A DNA stretch of 64,000 bases from G963676795 sp963677215 (GTDB lineage: Bacteria; Desulfobacterota; Desulfuromonadia; Desulfuromonadales; Geopsychrobacteraceae), in assembly GCA_963677215.1 (NCBI GenBank), contig OY781919.1, forward strand, positions 2,418,001 to 2,482,000, read 5' to 3'. Below, piece by piece: positions 20,583-29,900 of the stretch (its first letter is position 1; each line of letters opens with the position of its first letter). Made by a program: the position numbers and the translations under genes. Below the pieces are notes generated by a model. The model saw only the letters and a list, made by a program, of their open reading frames with translations, searched no databases and was not told the DNA's origin.

Positions 20583-21100
20583 TGTTGCAGAAGATGGAAA
20601 AGATCAAATTGCTGCTGATGGATGTCGACGGGGTTCTGACCGACGGGCGGATCATTTATGACAACCAGGGGAACGAGTTGAAGGCCTTTGACGTCAAGGA
20701 CGGGCATGGACTGAAAATGCTGCAGCGGGCTGGAATCCAGCTGGGTATCATCACCGGGCGATCATCTCAGGTTGTTGAGAAGCGTGCCACGGAACTGGAG
20801 ATTGAGATCCTCTACCAGGGGGCCAAGGTCAAGCTTGAGCCTTATCTGGAAATCCAGGCCACGACGGGACTGAGCGATGAGCAGATCGCCTACATCGGTG
20901 ATGATATCGTCGATCTGCCGCTGCTCAGAAGGGTTGGGTTCAGTGCGACCGTTGCTGACGCTGTCGAGGATGTCAAGCCGCTTGTCGATTATGTGACCAC
21001 GCGCCCCGGAGGGCGCGGGGCTGTTCGTGAGGTCTGTGATATGCTGCTGCGGGCCAGTGGCCACTGGGATTCCTTGACCGAACGCTACTTCAAGGCCTAA
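20582..21100 (+). CDS. kdsC: KDO-8-phosphate phosphatase
   Basis: A HAD-superfamily phosphatase that removes phosphate from KDO-8-P. The 172-residue protein is a typical short C0-type HAD without a cap domain. Motif I is LLMDVDGVLTDG, motif II is GIITGRSS, and motif IV is AYIGDDIVDLPLL. It starts at ATG 20582, overlapping the kdsD stop by one base. Together with kdsA, kdsB and kdsD this completes the KDO pathway. Confidence 0.96.
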   Translation: MLQKMEKIKLLLMDVDGVLTDGRIIYDNQGNELKAFDVKDGHGLKMLQRAGIQLGIITGRSSQVVEKRATELEIEILYQGAKVKLEPYLEIQATTGLSDEQIAYIGDDIVDLPLLRRVGFSATVADAVEDVKPLVDYVTTRPGGRGAVREVCDMLLRASGHWDSLTERYFKA

Positions 21101-21127
21101 CGAGACTTTGGCTTACGGATTTTGTCG

Positions 21128-21688
21128 ATGTTGAGGATACGTCGTGCACTGGCCGTTATCATTCTGCTAACTGTCGCTGCTGTTGTCACAGGTATCTGGT
21201 TTAATCGTCCTGATACCCCGCAACAGCTGCTGAATCAGCTGCCGGCAGATGTCGATCTGAGCTTGCAGGAACTGCACTATACGCAGAATGAAAATGGCAA
21301 GGCGGCCTGGTCGCTCGATGCGACTCAGGCGGAGTATCAGCGCGAGTCGGGGGTGGCCCACCTGGCGAATGTCTCTCTTGTGCTCTATCAGCAGCAGGAG
21401 TTCGGTGAGGTGACGATGACGGCCCGACAGGGTTACTTCGATCAGCAGGCCAATGAGATTGAGGCGATTGGTGATGTTGTTCTTGTCAGTGAAAAAGGCG
21501 ATCGCCTCTACACGGACAGGTTGCGCTACGATACGAAAAACAAACAGATAAGCACAGCGGATGCTTTTCGTTATCTGTCCTCCGGGAATGAGTTGACTGG
21601 CGTCGGAATGCAGATCGATCTTTCCTCCGGTCAGATGACGGTAGAGAACGATGTCCGGGCTCTTTTTGTCCCGGAAATGGAGCCCTGA
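21128..21688 (+). CDS. lptC: LPS export system protein LptC
   Basis: An inner-membrane bitopic protein that passes LPS from LptBFG to LptA. It is 186 residues from ATG 21128 (MLRIRRALAVIILLTVAAVV); TTG at 21122 would add two residues. There is one N-terminal TM helix (about 6-24) and then a periplasmic beta-jellyroll of the OstA/LptC type (ATQAEYQRESGVAHLANVSL, ARQGYFDQQANEIEAIGDVV). Its stop is immediately followed by the ATG of lptA with no spacer. Confidence 0.93.
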   Translation: MLRIRRALAVIILLTVAAVVTGIWFNRPDTPQQLLNQLPADVDLSLQELHYTQNENGKAAWSLDATQAEYQRESGVAHLANVSLVLYQQQEFGEVTMTARQGYFDQQANEIEAIGDVVLVSEKGDRLYTDRLRYDTKNKQISTADAFRYLSSGNELTGVGMQIDLSSGQMTVENDVRALFVPEMEP

Positions 21689-22180
21689 ATGAAGAAATGG
21701 ATATTGGCAGCACTTTTTCTGTTGCTAGCGACAGTTCCCCCATCTCTTTACGCAGCTGATGCACCAGCGGATTATGATGCCAGCCAGCCGATCGAGATCT
21801 CGGCACAGCAGCTTGAAGCTAACCGGGAGGAACGGCGCTCCATTTTCCGCGGTGATGTCGTTGCTGTTCAGGGCAACATGACCCTGAAGGCGGACACTCT
21901 GACCGTCTACTTTCTTAAAGAAGAGAACCGTATCGACCGGCTGATTGCCACCGGTCATGTCAGGGTTGATCAGCTGGATCGTATCGCGACGGCCGACGAG
22001 GCCGTTTACAGTCGTGTTGATGAGGTGCTGACCCTGAAAGGTAATGCCCAGGTTGAGCAAGGGCAGAACCGGGTCAACGGTAATGAGATTGTCCTCTATC
22101 TGAACGAAAACAGGACCCTGGTCACGGGATCCGAACAGGGTAGGGTCAAGGCGGTTTTCAGTCCGGAGGACGATCAGTGA
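21689..22180 (+). CDS. lptA: LPS transport periplasmic protein LptA
   Basis: The periplasmic bridge protein of LPS export. It is 163 residues with a Sec signal peptide (KKWILAALFLLLATVPPSLYAADA, cleavage likely after AxA near 22-24). An OstA-like jellyroll follows (QPIEISAQQLEANREERRSIFRGDVVAVQGN...). It abuts lptC and overlaps lptB by 4 bp (GTGA), so lptC-lptA-lptB form a coupled unit. Confidence 0.94.
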   Translation: MKKWILAALFLLLATVPPSLYAADAPADYDASQPIEISAQQLEANREERRSIFRGDVVAVQGNMTLKADTLTVYFLKEENRIDRLIATGHVRVDQLDRIATADEAVYSRVDEVLTLKGNAQVEQGQNRVNGNEIVLYLNENRTLVTGSEQGRVKAVFSPEDDQ

Positions 22181-22902
22181 GTCGGCTGCTCAAGGCCAGT
22201 GGCCTGAGAAAGGCCTACGGTGGCCGTGAGGTTGTCGCCGGAGTTGACATGGAGGTCCGCTCCGGACAGGTGATCGGTCTGCTCGGACCCAACGGGGCAG
22301 GAAAGACAACCAGTTTTTACATGGTTGTCGGACTGGCCAGACCGGATCAGGGGCAGGTGTTTCTTGACGAACAGGAGATCACCCGCCTGCCGATGTATCA
22401 GCGCGCACGGGCCGGGATCTCTTATCTGCCTCAGGAGGCGTCGGTTTTTCGCAAACTGACTGTTGCCCAGAACCTGTTGGCGATCATTGAAACTCTGCGC
22501 CTGACCAGCGGCGAACAGAAGCAACGTCTCGAGGCCCTGCTGGATGATTTCAATATCGGGCACATCCGGAATTCGAAGGGCTATGCCCTGTCCGGTGGTG
22601 AGCGGCGCCGGGTCGAGATTGCTCGCTCTCTGGTTCTGGAACCCTCGTTTCTGCTGCTGGATGAGCCTTTTGCCGGAATCGACCCGATTGCCGTCGTCGA
22701 TATTCAGGAGGTCATCTCGCAATTGAAGGAACGCGGCATTGGAATCCTGATCTCCGATCACAACGTCAGGGAAACTCTGGGGGTCTGCGACCAGGCATAC
22801 ATCCTCAATCAGGGAAAGATTCTGGAATTCGGAACCCCGCAATATATTGCCGACAGTCCGCTTGCCAGAGAATTTTATCTGGGGGAAAAGTTTAGTCTTT
22901 AG
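22177..22902 (+). CDS. lptB: LPS export ATP-binding protein LptB
   Basis: The ATPase powering LPS extraction from the inner membrane. It is 241 residues: Walker A GPNGAGKTT, Q-loop, signature LSGGERRRVEIARSL, Walker B FLLLDEPFAGIDP, and the switch His in LISDHNVRET. The GTG start at 22177 overlaps lptA by 4 bp. The partner permeases lptF and lptG are not in the window. rpoN follows after 49 bp, the usual order in Gram-negative genomes. Confidence 0.97.
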   Translation: MSRLLKASGLRKAYGGREVVAGVDMEVRSGQVIGLLGPNGAGKTTSFYMVVGLARPDQGQVFLDEQEITRLPMYQRARAGISYLPQEASVFRKLTVAQNLLAIIETLRLTSGEQKQRLEALLDDFNIGHIRNSKGYALSGGERRRVEIARSLVLEPSFLLLDEPFAGIDPIAVVDIQEVISQLKERGIGILISDHNVRETLGVCDQAYILNQGKILEFGTPQYIADSPLAREFYLGEKFSL

Positions 22903-22951
22903 TAGTATGACTGCAGTGGAGATGGTGTCGTCACTTCAGGAATAAGGGAAT

Positions 22952-24409
22952 ATGGCTCTCGATTTACGATTACAGGTCAAACTCAGTCAGCAATTGGTGA
23001 TGACGCCTCAGCTACAGCAGGCGATCAAGTTGCTGCAACTGTCTCGTGCGGAACTGCTCGATGTCGTCACCGAGGAGCTGGCGGAGAACCCTCTGCTGGA
23101 AGAGGGGATGGACGTCAAGGATGAGCATGAGCAGGAGGCGGTTGCCGTCGCTGGAGAAGAGATCAGCGATACTGTCGAGGCTCCCCCCGAACAGGAGATC
23201 AAGGGCGAATCCGAGGGGATGGAGGATATCGACTGGGAGACCTATCTCGAAGGCTACAGCATCGGCAATACCGACGCCCGTGACAATTATGAGGATATCG
23301 AAGAGCGCCCCTCCTATGAAAGCCTGCTGACCAAGAAGGAGAGCCTCTACGATCACCTGATGTGGCAGCTGAGCCTGTCCGACTTTGAAGATCAGCAGCG
23401 GATTATTGCCACTGAAATCATCGGTAATCTTGATGAGGCCGGTTACCTGCAGGCTGCCCCCGAAGAGATCTCTGCGACTCTTGAAGTTGAGCAGGAGATA
23501 GTTGACGATGTCCTCGACATGGTCCAGCAGTTCGACCCGGCCGGCATCGCCTGCCGGAATCTGCAGGAATGCCTGCTGCTGCAACTGGAGCGTCTCGATC
23601 TGGAAGAGTCACTTGCTGCCGAGATCCTGCGCGACTGCATCGTCGAGCTCGAGGGGCGCAAATATCCGCAGATTGCCAAGAAGCTGCAGGTCTCGGTGGA
23701 GGATGTTCTTGCTGCCGCCAAGTTGATCTCCGGTCTCGATCCCCGCCCCGGGCGGATCTACAACACCGAGGACGTTCATTATATCGTTCCCGATATCTTC
23801 GTTCACAAGGTCGGCGACGAGTACGTTGTGACCCAAAACGATGAAGGTCTGCCAAACTTGCGCATCAACTCTTTTTACCGCAACGCTCTGACCGATTCGG
23901 ACTCTGTCGACAAGCAGGCCGGTGAATATATCCAGGAAAAGATGCGCAGTGCCGTCTGGCTGATCAAAAGTATCCATCAACGCCAGAGAACGATCTATAA
24001 GGTGACCAAGAGCATCGTCAAGTTCCAGCGTGAATTCCTCGATCATGGTATCGAATACCTGAAGCCTCTGGTGTTGCGCGACGTTGCTGAAGACATCGAG
24101 ATGCACGAATCGACGGTCAGTCGGGTGACAACCAACAAGTATGTCCAGACCCCTCAGGGGCTTTTCGAATTGAAGTTTTTCTTCAACAGCGGTATCAACA
24201 CTGCTGACGGCGATGCTGTCGCCTCGGAGAGCGTCAAGAGCCGCATCAAGGAGATTGTCGCCGGCGAAGATCCCAAGAAGCCATATTCTGATCAGAAGAT
24301 TGTTGCCCTGCTCAAGGACAAGGATATCAATATCGCTCGCAGGACCGTGACCAAGTATCGTGAAATGCTTGGGATCGGCTCTTCCACGGAGCGCAAAAGA
24401 CTGTTTTAA
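22952..24409 (+). CDS. rpoN: RNA polymerase sigma-54 factor
   Basis: The alternative sigma factor that needs AAA+ enhancer-binding activators. It is 485 residues. The glutamine/leucine-rich region I is at the N-terminus (LRLQVKLSQQLVMTPQLQQA), then an acidic region II (about 60-110), the core-binding domain, and the helix-turn-helix. The RpoN box ARRTVTKYRE is at the C-terminus. Position after lptB and before hpf and ptsN is conserved widely. No sigma-54 activator gene is seen in this window. Confidence 0.97.
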   Translation: MALDLRLQVKLSQQLVMTPQLQQAIKLLQLSRAELLDVVTEELAENPLLEEGMDVKDEHEQEAVAVAGEEISDTVEAPPEQEIKGESEGMEDIDWETYLEGYSIGNTDARDNYEDIEERPSYESLLTKKESLYDHLMWQLSLSDFEDQQRIIATEIIGNLDEAGYLQAAPEEISATLEVEQEIVDDVLDMVQQFDPAGIACRNLQECLLLQLERLDLEESLAAEILRDCIVELEGRKYPQIAKKLQVSVEDVLAAAKLISGLDPRPGRIYNTEDVHYIVPDIFVHKVGDEYVVTQNDEGLPNLRINSFYRNALTDSDSVDKQAGEYIQEKMRSAVWLIKSIHQRQRTIYKVTKSIVKFQREFLDHGIEYLKPLVLRDVAEDIEMHESTVSRVTTNKYVQTPQGLFELKFFFNSGINTADGDAVASESVKSRIKEIVAGEDPKKPYSDQKIVALLKDKDINIARRTVTKYREMLGIGSSTERKRLF

Positions 24410-24516
24410 CTGATTAATGACCGCGGCGTGGGGCCTGATGCTTTGTCGGCGATTCTGCGCTATACTGTAGTTACAGGTTTCATTCCGAAACCCGCTTGAT
24501 TGAAGGAGGATGCCAT

Positions 24517-25065
24517 ATGCAAATTGCTGTTACCTTCCGGCACATGGAGACTAGTGAAGCTGTCCGCAACTATGTTGAAGAAAAACTTGCCCGGGTAAAA
24601 AAATACATTGATGAGCCGATTGATGCTCAGGTTGTTCTGTCTGTTCAGAAAAAGATAAATCACCGTGCAGAAGTAACCATGGTCGCCAAGGGGTTGACCA
24701 TGAAAAGTGCTGAAGAAACCAGTGATATGTATGCCGCAATCGATCTGATGGTTGATAAGATCGAGCGTCAGCTCAAGCGTTACAAGGAAAAACTCAAACG
24801 CCACAAGGGGAGCAGTGGTCCCGAGCGTCGGGTAGAAAAAACTGTCATTTCCGCACCGAGTGTCGATGCGGATGACGCTTCTCCAGAGATTATTCGCAGC
24901 AACTCCTTTTTCGTCAAGCCGATGTCGGTTGAAGAAGCTGTCATGCAAATGGATCTTCTCGAGAAGGACTTTCTGGTCTTCACCGATGACCGTTCTGAAG
25001 AGATGAACGTTGTCTATCGGCGTAAAGACGGTAACTACGGTCTAATTGTCCCACAGGGCAGCTGA
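24517..25065 (+). CDS. hpf: Long-form ribosome hibernation promoting factor
   Basis: Binds the 30S subunit in stationary phase. It is 182 residues from ATG 24517, chosen because GAAGGAGG sits 7 bp upstream; a longer frame from TTG 24496 would read through that site. The N-terminal S30AE domain is at about 1-95 (QIAVTFRHMETSEAVRNYVEE), followed by a charged linker. A C-terminal dimerisation domain starts at about 127 (SFFVKPMSVEEAVMQMDLLE), which marks the long form able to make 100S dimers on its own. A strong hairpin follows the stop. Confidence 0.95.
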   Translation: MQIAVTFRHMETSEAVRNYVEEKLARVKKYIDEPIDAQVVLSVQKKINHRAEVTMVAKGLTMKSAEETSDMYAAIDLMVDKIERQLKRYKEKLKRHKGSSGPERRVEKTVISAPSVDADDASPEIIRSNSFFVKPMSVEEAVMQMDLLEKDFLVFTDDRSEEMNVVYRRKDGNYGLIVPQGS

Positions 25066-25073
25066 TTGACCAG

Positions 25074-25112
25074 GGCGCGGGTCCTTTTAAGGGCCCGCGC
25101 CTGTTTCTGTTG
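25074..25112 (+). terminator. Probable terminator after hpf
   Basis: GGCGCGGG (25074-25081) pairs with CCCGCGCC (25094-25101) around an inner CC/GG pair. A weak U-rich tail, TGTTTCTGTT, follows. It separates rpoN-hpf from ptsN and may only partly terminate because the tail is interrupted. Confidence 0.7.
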
Positions 25113-25134
25113 ACACAAGAAAACGAACTTGACT

Positions 25135-25590
25135 ATGAAAATTTCCGAACTACTCAATGCTCAGGCGATAGTCGCCGATCTCAAGGCAAAAGATAAGAAC
25201 AAGGCGCTGGGTGAACTGACCGACGCGTTGATTGCCTGCGAACCATCCCTGAGCCGGGATAACGTCCTGGCTGTCCTGCTTGAGCGTGAAAAGCTTGGCA
25301 GTACCGGGATCGGTGACGGTGTGGCCATTCCTCACGGTAAACTGTCCGGTATCCCTGAACTGAAACTGGTTTTCGGCCGCAGCATCGGTGGTGTTGATTT
25401 TGAGTCGATGGACGGTCAGATGGCACATCTGTTCTTTCTGCTGATCGCTCCGGAAGAGTCGGTCGGAGTTCATCTCAAAACCCTGGCCCGGATCTCCAAG
25501 CTGCTCAAGGATCCCGCTGTTCGCCAGAAGCTGATGGCTGCTGCAGGTCAGGACGAGATTTTTCAGGTCATTGTTGACGAAGAAGAATAA
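25135..25590 (+). CDS. ptsN: PTS IIA component, nitrogen-regulatory type
   Basis: A 151-residue EIIA(Ntr)/fructose-type domain with phosphorylatable His67 in GDGVAIPHGKL. In proteobacteria this protein is phosphorylated through HPr or NPr and controls potassium uptake, nitrogen metabolism and stress outputs; which of these holds here cannot be told. ATG 25135 is preferred over TTG 25129. It follows the hpf terminator by about 20 bp, so a promoter may lie in or before that hairpin. hprK begins 64 bp downstream. Confidence 0.93.
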   Translation: MKISELLNAQAIVADLKAKDKNKALGELTDALIACEPSLSRDNVLAVLLEREKLGSTGIGDGVAIPHGKLSGIPELKLVFGRSIGGVDFESMDGQMAHLFFLLIAPEESVGVHLKTLARISKLLKDPAVRQKLMAAAGQDEIFQVIVDEEE

Positions 25591-25654
25591 TACTGTTTTT
25601 CATGGCTCCGGAGCCTGATCCGGATGTGACCAATGGCTATATGCCCCGAGAATT

Positions 25655-26629
25655 ATGCCGAAGCTCACAATTCAGGAAATCTTAGATGAAACAGAGGCTG
25701 GTCTTGATCTTGAGCTTCTCGCCGGAGCCGAAGGCCTGGGCAATACTGTTTCTGCGCCACGGATCCAAAAACCGGGACTAGCCCTGACCGGTTATACGAC
25801 AAATCTTCACTCGGACCGTGTTCAGGTGCTTGGTTCGACCGAACTCAGTTATCTTGCAACCCTGCCCGGTGCCAAGGCTTCAGCCCAGTTCCTGAACCTT
25901 TGCCGGACCGGTTGTTCCTGTCTGGTTATCACCAAAGAGCAGGCCGCACCGGCCTATATGCTGAAGCATGCCGACCAGGAGCAGGTCCCGCTGCTGCGCA
26001 CCAGTCATCTCAGTTCCCATTTTATCTCCCTGATTACCCGCTTTCTTGAAGAACGACTCCTGCCGACCTCGACTGTTCATGGCGTGCTGGTCGATATCCT
26101 CGGGGTCGGTGTGCTGATCCAGGGGAAAAGTGGTATCGGTAAAAGCGAGTGTGCCCTCGAACTGGTTTTGCGCGGTTATCGCTTGGTCGCGGATGATGTT
26201 GTCAGGGTGCGTTTCAAGTTGCCGTCGGTCATCTTTGGCGAAGGGATGGATCTGCTTCATCATCATATCGAAATCCGTGGACTCGGAATCCTCAATATCA
26301 AGCACTTGTTTGGCGTAGCCGCAATTCGGGAACGGAAAAAAATCGACCTGGTCGCAGAACTCTCTGAATGGGACGAGGAAAAAGTCTATGATCGTCTGGG
26401 GGCGGAAGAGAAAACCTGCAATATCCATGGTGTCGAGCTGCCTCTCGTACAGATCCCGGTCGCTCCGGGGCGTAATGTGAGTTCGATTATCGAGGTCGCA
26501 GCGCGCAATCAGCTGCTCAAGGAGATGGGTTATCACAGCGCCAAGGCCTTTCAGGAGCTCCTGGAACAGCGGATGGCCGAAACCGCACGTCTGCATTCGC
26601 ATTCGATTATCGGCGAGGATCTCGAATGA
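25655..26629 (+). CDS. hprK: HPr kinase/phosphorylase
   Basis: Phosphorylates HPr on Ser46 with ATP or PPi and reverses this with phosphate. It is 324 residues, family length. The N-terminal domain occupies about 1-130; H142, Walker A GKSGIGKS (157-164) and the K/P signature IRGLGILNIKHLFG follow, and the C-terminal segment is RLHSHSI. Its substrate site, Ser46 of HPr, is intact in the ptsH of this run. The stop overlaps rapZ by 4 bp. HprK outside Firmicutes is known from several proteobacterial lineages, commonly beside ptsN and mannose-family PTS genes. Confidence 0.96.
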   Translation: MPKLTIQEILDETEAGLDLELLAGAEGLGNTVSAPRIQKPGLALTGYTTNLHSDRVQVLGSTELSYLATLPGAKASAQFLNLCRTGCSCLVITKEQAAPAYMLKHADQEQVPLLRTSHLSSHFISLITRFLEERLLPTSTVHGVLVDILGVGVLIQGKSGIGKSECALELVLRGYRLVADDVVRVRFKLPSVIFGEGMDLLHHHIEIRGLGILNIKHLFGVAAIRERKKIDLVAELSEWDEEKVYDRLGAEEKTCNIHGVELPLVQIPVAPGRNVSSIIEVAARNQLLKEMGYHSAKAFQELLEQRMAETARLHSHSIIGEDLE

Positions 26630-27486
26630 GCCGGCGCCTGTTGATCATTACCGGACTGTCCGGCTCCGGCAAGTCGATGGCCGCGCGTTTCCTTGAGGAT
26701 CAGGGCTTTTTTGTCGTCGACAACCTGCCGCTCGTCATGCTCTCCGATTTTATGCAGAAAATTGATCAGGAGCTGACCGCAGATGCTGATGTCGCTGTAG
26801 TTATCGATGTGCGTAACCGGGGGTTTCTGGTCGAATACGCCAAGATCTTCTCTCAGCTCAAGGCGGAGGGCTATCTACTTGAGATCCTCTTTTTTGAAGC
26901 GGCCAATGATGTTCTGATCAGGCGCTATTCCGAGACCCGTCGCTCTCATCCTTTGGCCATCCATGCCAGTGTTCAGGATGGTATCGACCGTGAGCGTTCC
27001 TACCTTGCGCCACTGCGTGAGTCGGCAACGCGAACCTTCGATACCAGCAACCTGAACTCGCGTCAGCTGCGCGATCTGCTCATCGATTATCTGGGGGGAG
27101 CGACACAAGCTTTTCTAATCATAAACCTTGAGTCATTCGGCTATCGTTATGGGGTTCCGCCTGCGGCTGATCTGGTTTTTGATGTACGTTTTCTGCCCAA
27201 TCCTCACTATATCGACGAACTCAGGCCGCTCACCGGTCTTGAACCGAGGTTGCGTGAGTATGTCCTGACTCAGCCGCTGTGCAAGGAATTCCTCGGCCAT
27301 CTGGTTCGGATGCTGGACTTCCTGGTGCCGAACTATCGGGATGAAGGGAAGAGTTACCTGACGATTGCCATCGGCTGTACCGGCGGGCGACATCGGAGTG
27401 TTTCGATTGTCGAATACCTGAAACAGAATTTTCCTGACCAGCAGGCCCTGGTTCAGGTCAATCATCGTGATATTGATAAAGGCTGA
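26626..27486 (+). CDS. rapZ: RapZ-family nucleotide-binding RNase adapter
   Basis: A 286-residue P-loop protein (formerly YvcJ/YhbJ). Walker A is GLSGSGKS at 10-17; the conserved C-terminal block is IGCTGGRHRSVSIVEYL. In E. coli RapZ senses glucosamine-6-phosphate and directs RNase E to the sRNA GlmZ; in Bacillus it is linked to competence. The target here is unknown. It overlaps hprK by 4 bp and is followed 3 bp later by the mannose-family IIA gene. Confidence 0.95.
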   Translation: MSRRLLIITGLSGSGKSMAARFLEDQGFFVVDNLPLVMLSDFMQKIDQELTADADVAVVIDVRNRGFLVEYAKIFSQLKAEGYLLEILFFEAANDVLIRRYSETRRSHPLAIHASVQDGIDRERSYLAPLRESATRTFDTSNLNSRQLRDLLIDYLGGATQAFLIINLESFGYRYGVPPAADLVFDVRFLPNPHYIDELRPLTGLEPRLREYVLTQPLCKEFLGHLVRMLDFLVPNYRDEGKSYLTIAIGCTGGRHRSVSIVEYLKQNFPDQQALVQVNHRDIDKG

Positions 27487-27489
27487 ATT

Positions 27490-27894
27490 ATGATCGGTAT
27501 GATCGTTGTGACACATGCATCTCTGGCCCAGGAGCTGCTCAATACTGCGGCGATGATCGTCGGACCGATTGAGTGCAGCAGAGCCGTCAGTATCGATCAA
27601 GGGATGTCTCTCGATGCGGCCAAGGCCGCTTTGCAGAGTGCCATCGAAGATGTGAATCCGGATGGTGATGGTGTGATCATTCTCACCGATTTGTTCGGTG
27701 GGACGCCGACCAATATCAGTGCCGATTTCCTGGGCCGGGGCGATATTGAAATTCTCACCGGGGTGAATCTGCCGATGGTGCTGAAATGTTCCAGTGGCAG
27801 GACCCAGTGTGCTCTCGGAACGCTTGCCGAGACCCTCAGGGATTATGCCCGTACCGCTGTTATCAGACCCTCGGAACTGTTCAAGACAACCTGA
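27490..27894 (+). CDS. PTS mannose-family IIA component
   Basis: A 134-residue EIIA(Man)-like domain with phosphorylatable His9 in MIVVTHASLAQELL and the DLFGGTPTN motif. It accepts phosphate from HPr-P and passes it to IIB. Here it is a stand-alone gene, whereas E. coli ManX is a IIAB fusion. It lies 3 bp after rapZ and 14 bp before the IIB gene. Confidence 0.93.
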   Translation: MIGMIVVTHASLAQELLNTAAMIVGPIECSRAVSIDQGMSLDAAKAALQSAIEDVNPDGDGVIILTDLFGGTPTNISADFLGRGDIEILTGVNLPMVLKCSSGRTQCALGTLAETLRDYARTAVIRPSELFKTT

Positions 27895-27908
27895 GCATTG
27901 GAGCCACA

Positions 27909-28394
27909 ATGAGTCTAGTATTAACCCGGATCGATAATCGTCTTATCCATGGTCAGGTTCTTGAAGCCTGGGTTCCCTATGTGCTGGCCAATTGCATTGT
28001 TGTCGCCAACGATGAGATTGCGCTGAATCCGTTCAAGAAGATGATGATGCAGGCTTCTGTGCCCAGTCGGATGCGGGTTGAAATCGGGACGGTCGATGAG
28101 ATGGTGGCCGGTTTTAAGTCGGGTCAGTTTGATGATTATAAAACCTTGCTGCTCTTCGGCACAACGAAAGACGCATTGCACGCTTATCAGAGCGGCCTGG
28201 CTTTTGCCGAATTGAACCTGGGTAACCTGCATGCGGATAAGGGGAAGGCCAAGCTCAGCTGTACGCTGTTCCTTGATGAGGTTGATATTGCTGAACTGGA
28301 TTATCTCGATCAGGCTGGTGTGGCGATTACAGCGCGCTGTATTCCCGGTGACAGCGACAGGCCATGGCGCAAGTTGCTGGCGGAAAGAGGGTGA
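27909..28394 (+). CDS. PTS mannose-family IIB component
   Basis: A 161-residue IIB(Man/Sor)-type protein. Phosphorylatable His14 lies in TRIDNRLIHGQVLEAW, the family signature. The ATG at 27909 is used; the frame stays open upstream to 27786, but that part overlaps the IIA gene and does not look like protein of this family. The substrate of the system is not evident. Confidence 0.92.
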   Translation: MSLVLTRIDNRLIHGQVLEAWVPYVLANCIVVANDEIALNPFKKMMMQASVPSRMRVEIGTVDEMVAGFKSGQFDDYKTLLLFGTTKDALHAYQSGLAFAELNLGNLHADKGKAKLSCTLFLDEVDIAELDYLDQAGVAITARCIPGDSDRPWRKLLAERG

Positions 28395-28398
28395 ACCC

Positions 28399-29091
28399 TT
28401 GCTGTTGACCCAGGTTTTGACCGGAGCTTTCGCCGCCGTTGTCTGTGGCCTTGACCGGATCGCTGTCCTGCAGATTCTGTTGTCGCGTCCGATTGTTGCC
28501 GCGCCTCTGGCCGGATTGCTGCTCGGGGATGTTGCGACCGGGCTTCAGATCGGGGTGATGGTCGAACTGCTCTGGCTGGCCCGTCTGCCGGTTGGTGCTG
28601 CAATCCCTCCCGATGATACCCAGATTGCAGTCGGCGCTACCGTCCTGACCATCTATTTCAGCCGGGTGCTACCAGCCAGCGAACCACAACTGGTTGTGCT
28701 CTGTCTGCTTCTGTCGTTGCCTTTTGGCAAGGTTGGACAGCTGATGGAGCGTCGCGCCAGAAGTTTCAATACCCGTCTGCAGAGGCGCACCGAAGATGCA
28801 CTCGATCAGGGAATTTTCAAGCTGGCTTTTCGGCAGCACCGGGTCGGATTGCTCAGCTTCGCTCTGGCGGCACTGTTGAGCTATCTGATGATCATCGTCG
28901 GCGGCCTGATTCTGGTTCCGCTGGTGTGGCCGCTGTTGAAGTCCGGGCTCGGTTATTCCCATGGCTGGGTTCAACTGGCATTTCCTCTGATCGGCATTGC
29001 CGTGATTCTGGGAACGATCAATGTCAATCGGGCGATAACCCTGTTCTGTGCCGCCTTCGGTATGGCTTACCTGCTGATGTGGCTGGTCTGA
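28399..29091 (+). CDS. PTS mannose/sorbose-family IIC permease
   Basis: A 230-residue polytopic membrane protein of the IIC(Man) family, with about six to seven TM segments (VLTGAFAAVVCGLDRIAVLQ onwards; LLLGDVATGLQIGVMVELLW). The start is taken as TTG 28399, preceded by AAAGAGGG at 28384-28391. The frame is open further upstream within the IIB gene, but that part is not family-like. The stop shares one base with the IID start. Transport is plausible but no sugar-specific genes are adjacent. Confidence 0.88.
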   Translation: MLLTQVLTGAFAAVVCGLDRIAVLQILLSRPIVAAPLAGLLLGDVATGLQIGVMVELLWLARLPVGAAIPPDDTQIAVGATVLTIYFSRVLPASEPQLVVLCLLLSLPFGKVGQLMERRARSFNTRLQRRTEDALDQGIFKLAFRQHRVGLLSFALAALLSYLMIIVGGLILVPLVWPLLKSGLGYSHGWVQLAFPLIGIAVILGTINVNRAITLFCAAFGMAYLLMWLV

Positions 29092-29870
29092 TGAGATCGC
29101 TGTTGCCCTGGCATACCCGTTTGCGGGTCTGGTTCCGGCTGATCTTTCTTCAGTCCAGCTGGAATTACGAATGGTTGCAAGGGACCGGTTTCCTCTATGC
29201 GATCTGCCCTGCGCTCAGACGTCTTTACCCGGAGGCGGACTTGTTGCAGGAGGCCTGTCAGCGCCACGCCTGTTATTTCAATACACACCCCTATCTGGCG
29301 CCGCTGGTTGCCGGAGCGGTGCTGCGCATGGAGGAAGAGCGGGCGCTGAACGACAGGGCGCAGTTTGTCTCTATCGAAGAGTTTAAAGAGATGGTCGCTG
29401 CACCCTGTGCGGCTATCGGCGATGCCCTGTTCTGGGGAGGCTTGCGCCCCCTGGTCGGTGGAATCGCACTGTTCTTTGCCGTCAAAGGGATTCTCTGGGC
29501 ACCGCTGATCTATCTGGTGCTGTTCAACCTGGTGCCCCTCTGGTTCCGGACTGCATTCTTCATCCGCGGCTATCGGCAGGGGATTCGGTCGGTGGAGTTC
29601 ATTCAGAAGCACAAGTTGCCGGACTGGGCTATTCATACCAAGGAGGCTGCAGTCGTGGTGCTTGGGGGCTTGAGCGCCTTCATGTCGTTTGAGCTGCTGC
29701 AGCAGACCAGGCAACCGCAGTGGCAGGGGTTGTTGATCGTGATACCGGTCATTCTTTGCGGCTTTGCTGCGCGTAAAGGGGTGTCAACACTGCTGCTGGT
29801 CTTTACCATTGTCGTTTTTATTGTTCTGCTCGGGGTCTTCTGGGCGGATTTGGTTTATTTGTTATCATGA
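29091..29870 (+). CDS. PTS mannose-family IID component
   Basis: A 259-residue IID(Man)-type protein starting at ATG 29091 (MRSLLPWHTRLRVWFRLIFLQSSWN). The family hallmark QSSWNYEWLQGTGFLYAICPALRRLY is near the N-terminus, followed by HPYLAPLVAGAVLRMEEE, and two to three hydrophobic segments sit near the C-terminus. With IIC present, the system has every component for group translocation, unlike lineages in which only IIA remains. ptsH follows after 30 bp. Confidence 0.88.
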   Translation: MRSLLPWHTRLRVWFRLIFLQSSWNYEWLQGTGFLYAICPALRRLYPEADLLQEACQRHACYFNTHPYLAPLVAGAVLRMEEERALNDRAQFVSIEEFKEMVAAPCAAIGDALFWGGLRPLVGGIALFFAVKGILWAPLIYLVLFNLVPLWFRTAFFIRGYRQGIRSVEFIQKHKLPDWAIHTKEAAVVVLGGLSAFMSFELLQQTRQPQWQGLLIVIPVILCGFAARKGVSTLLLVFTIVVFIVLLGVFWADLVYLLS

Positions 29871-29900
29871 TTTTCATGACAAGGGGATGAATTAGGTCTT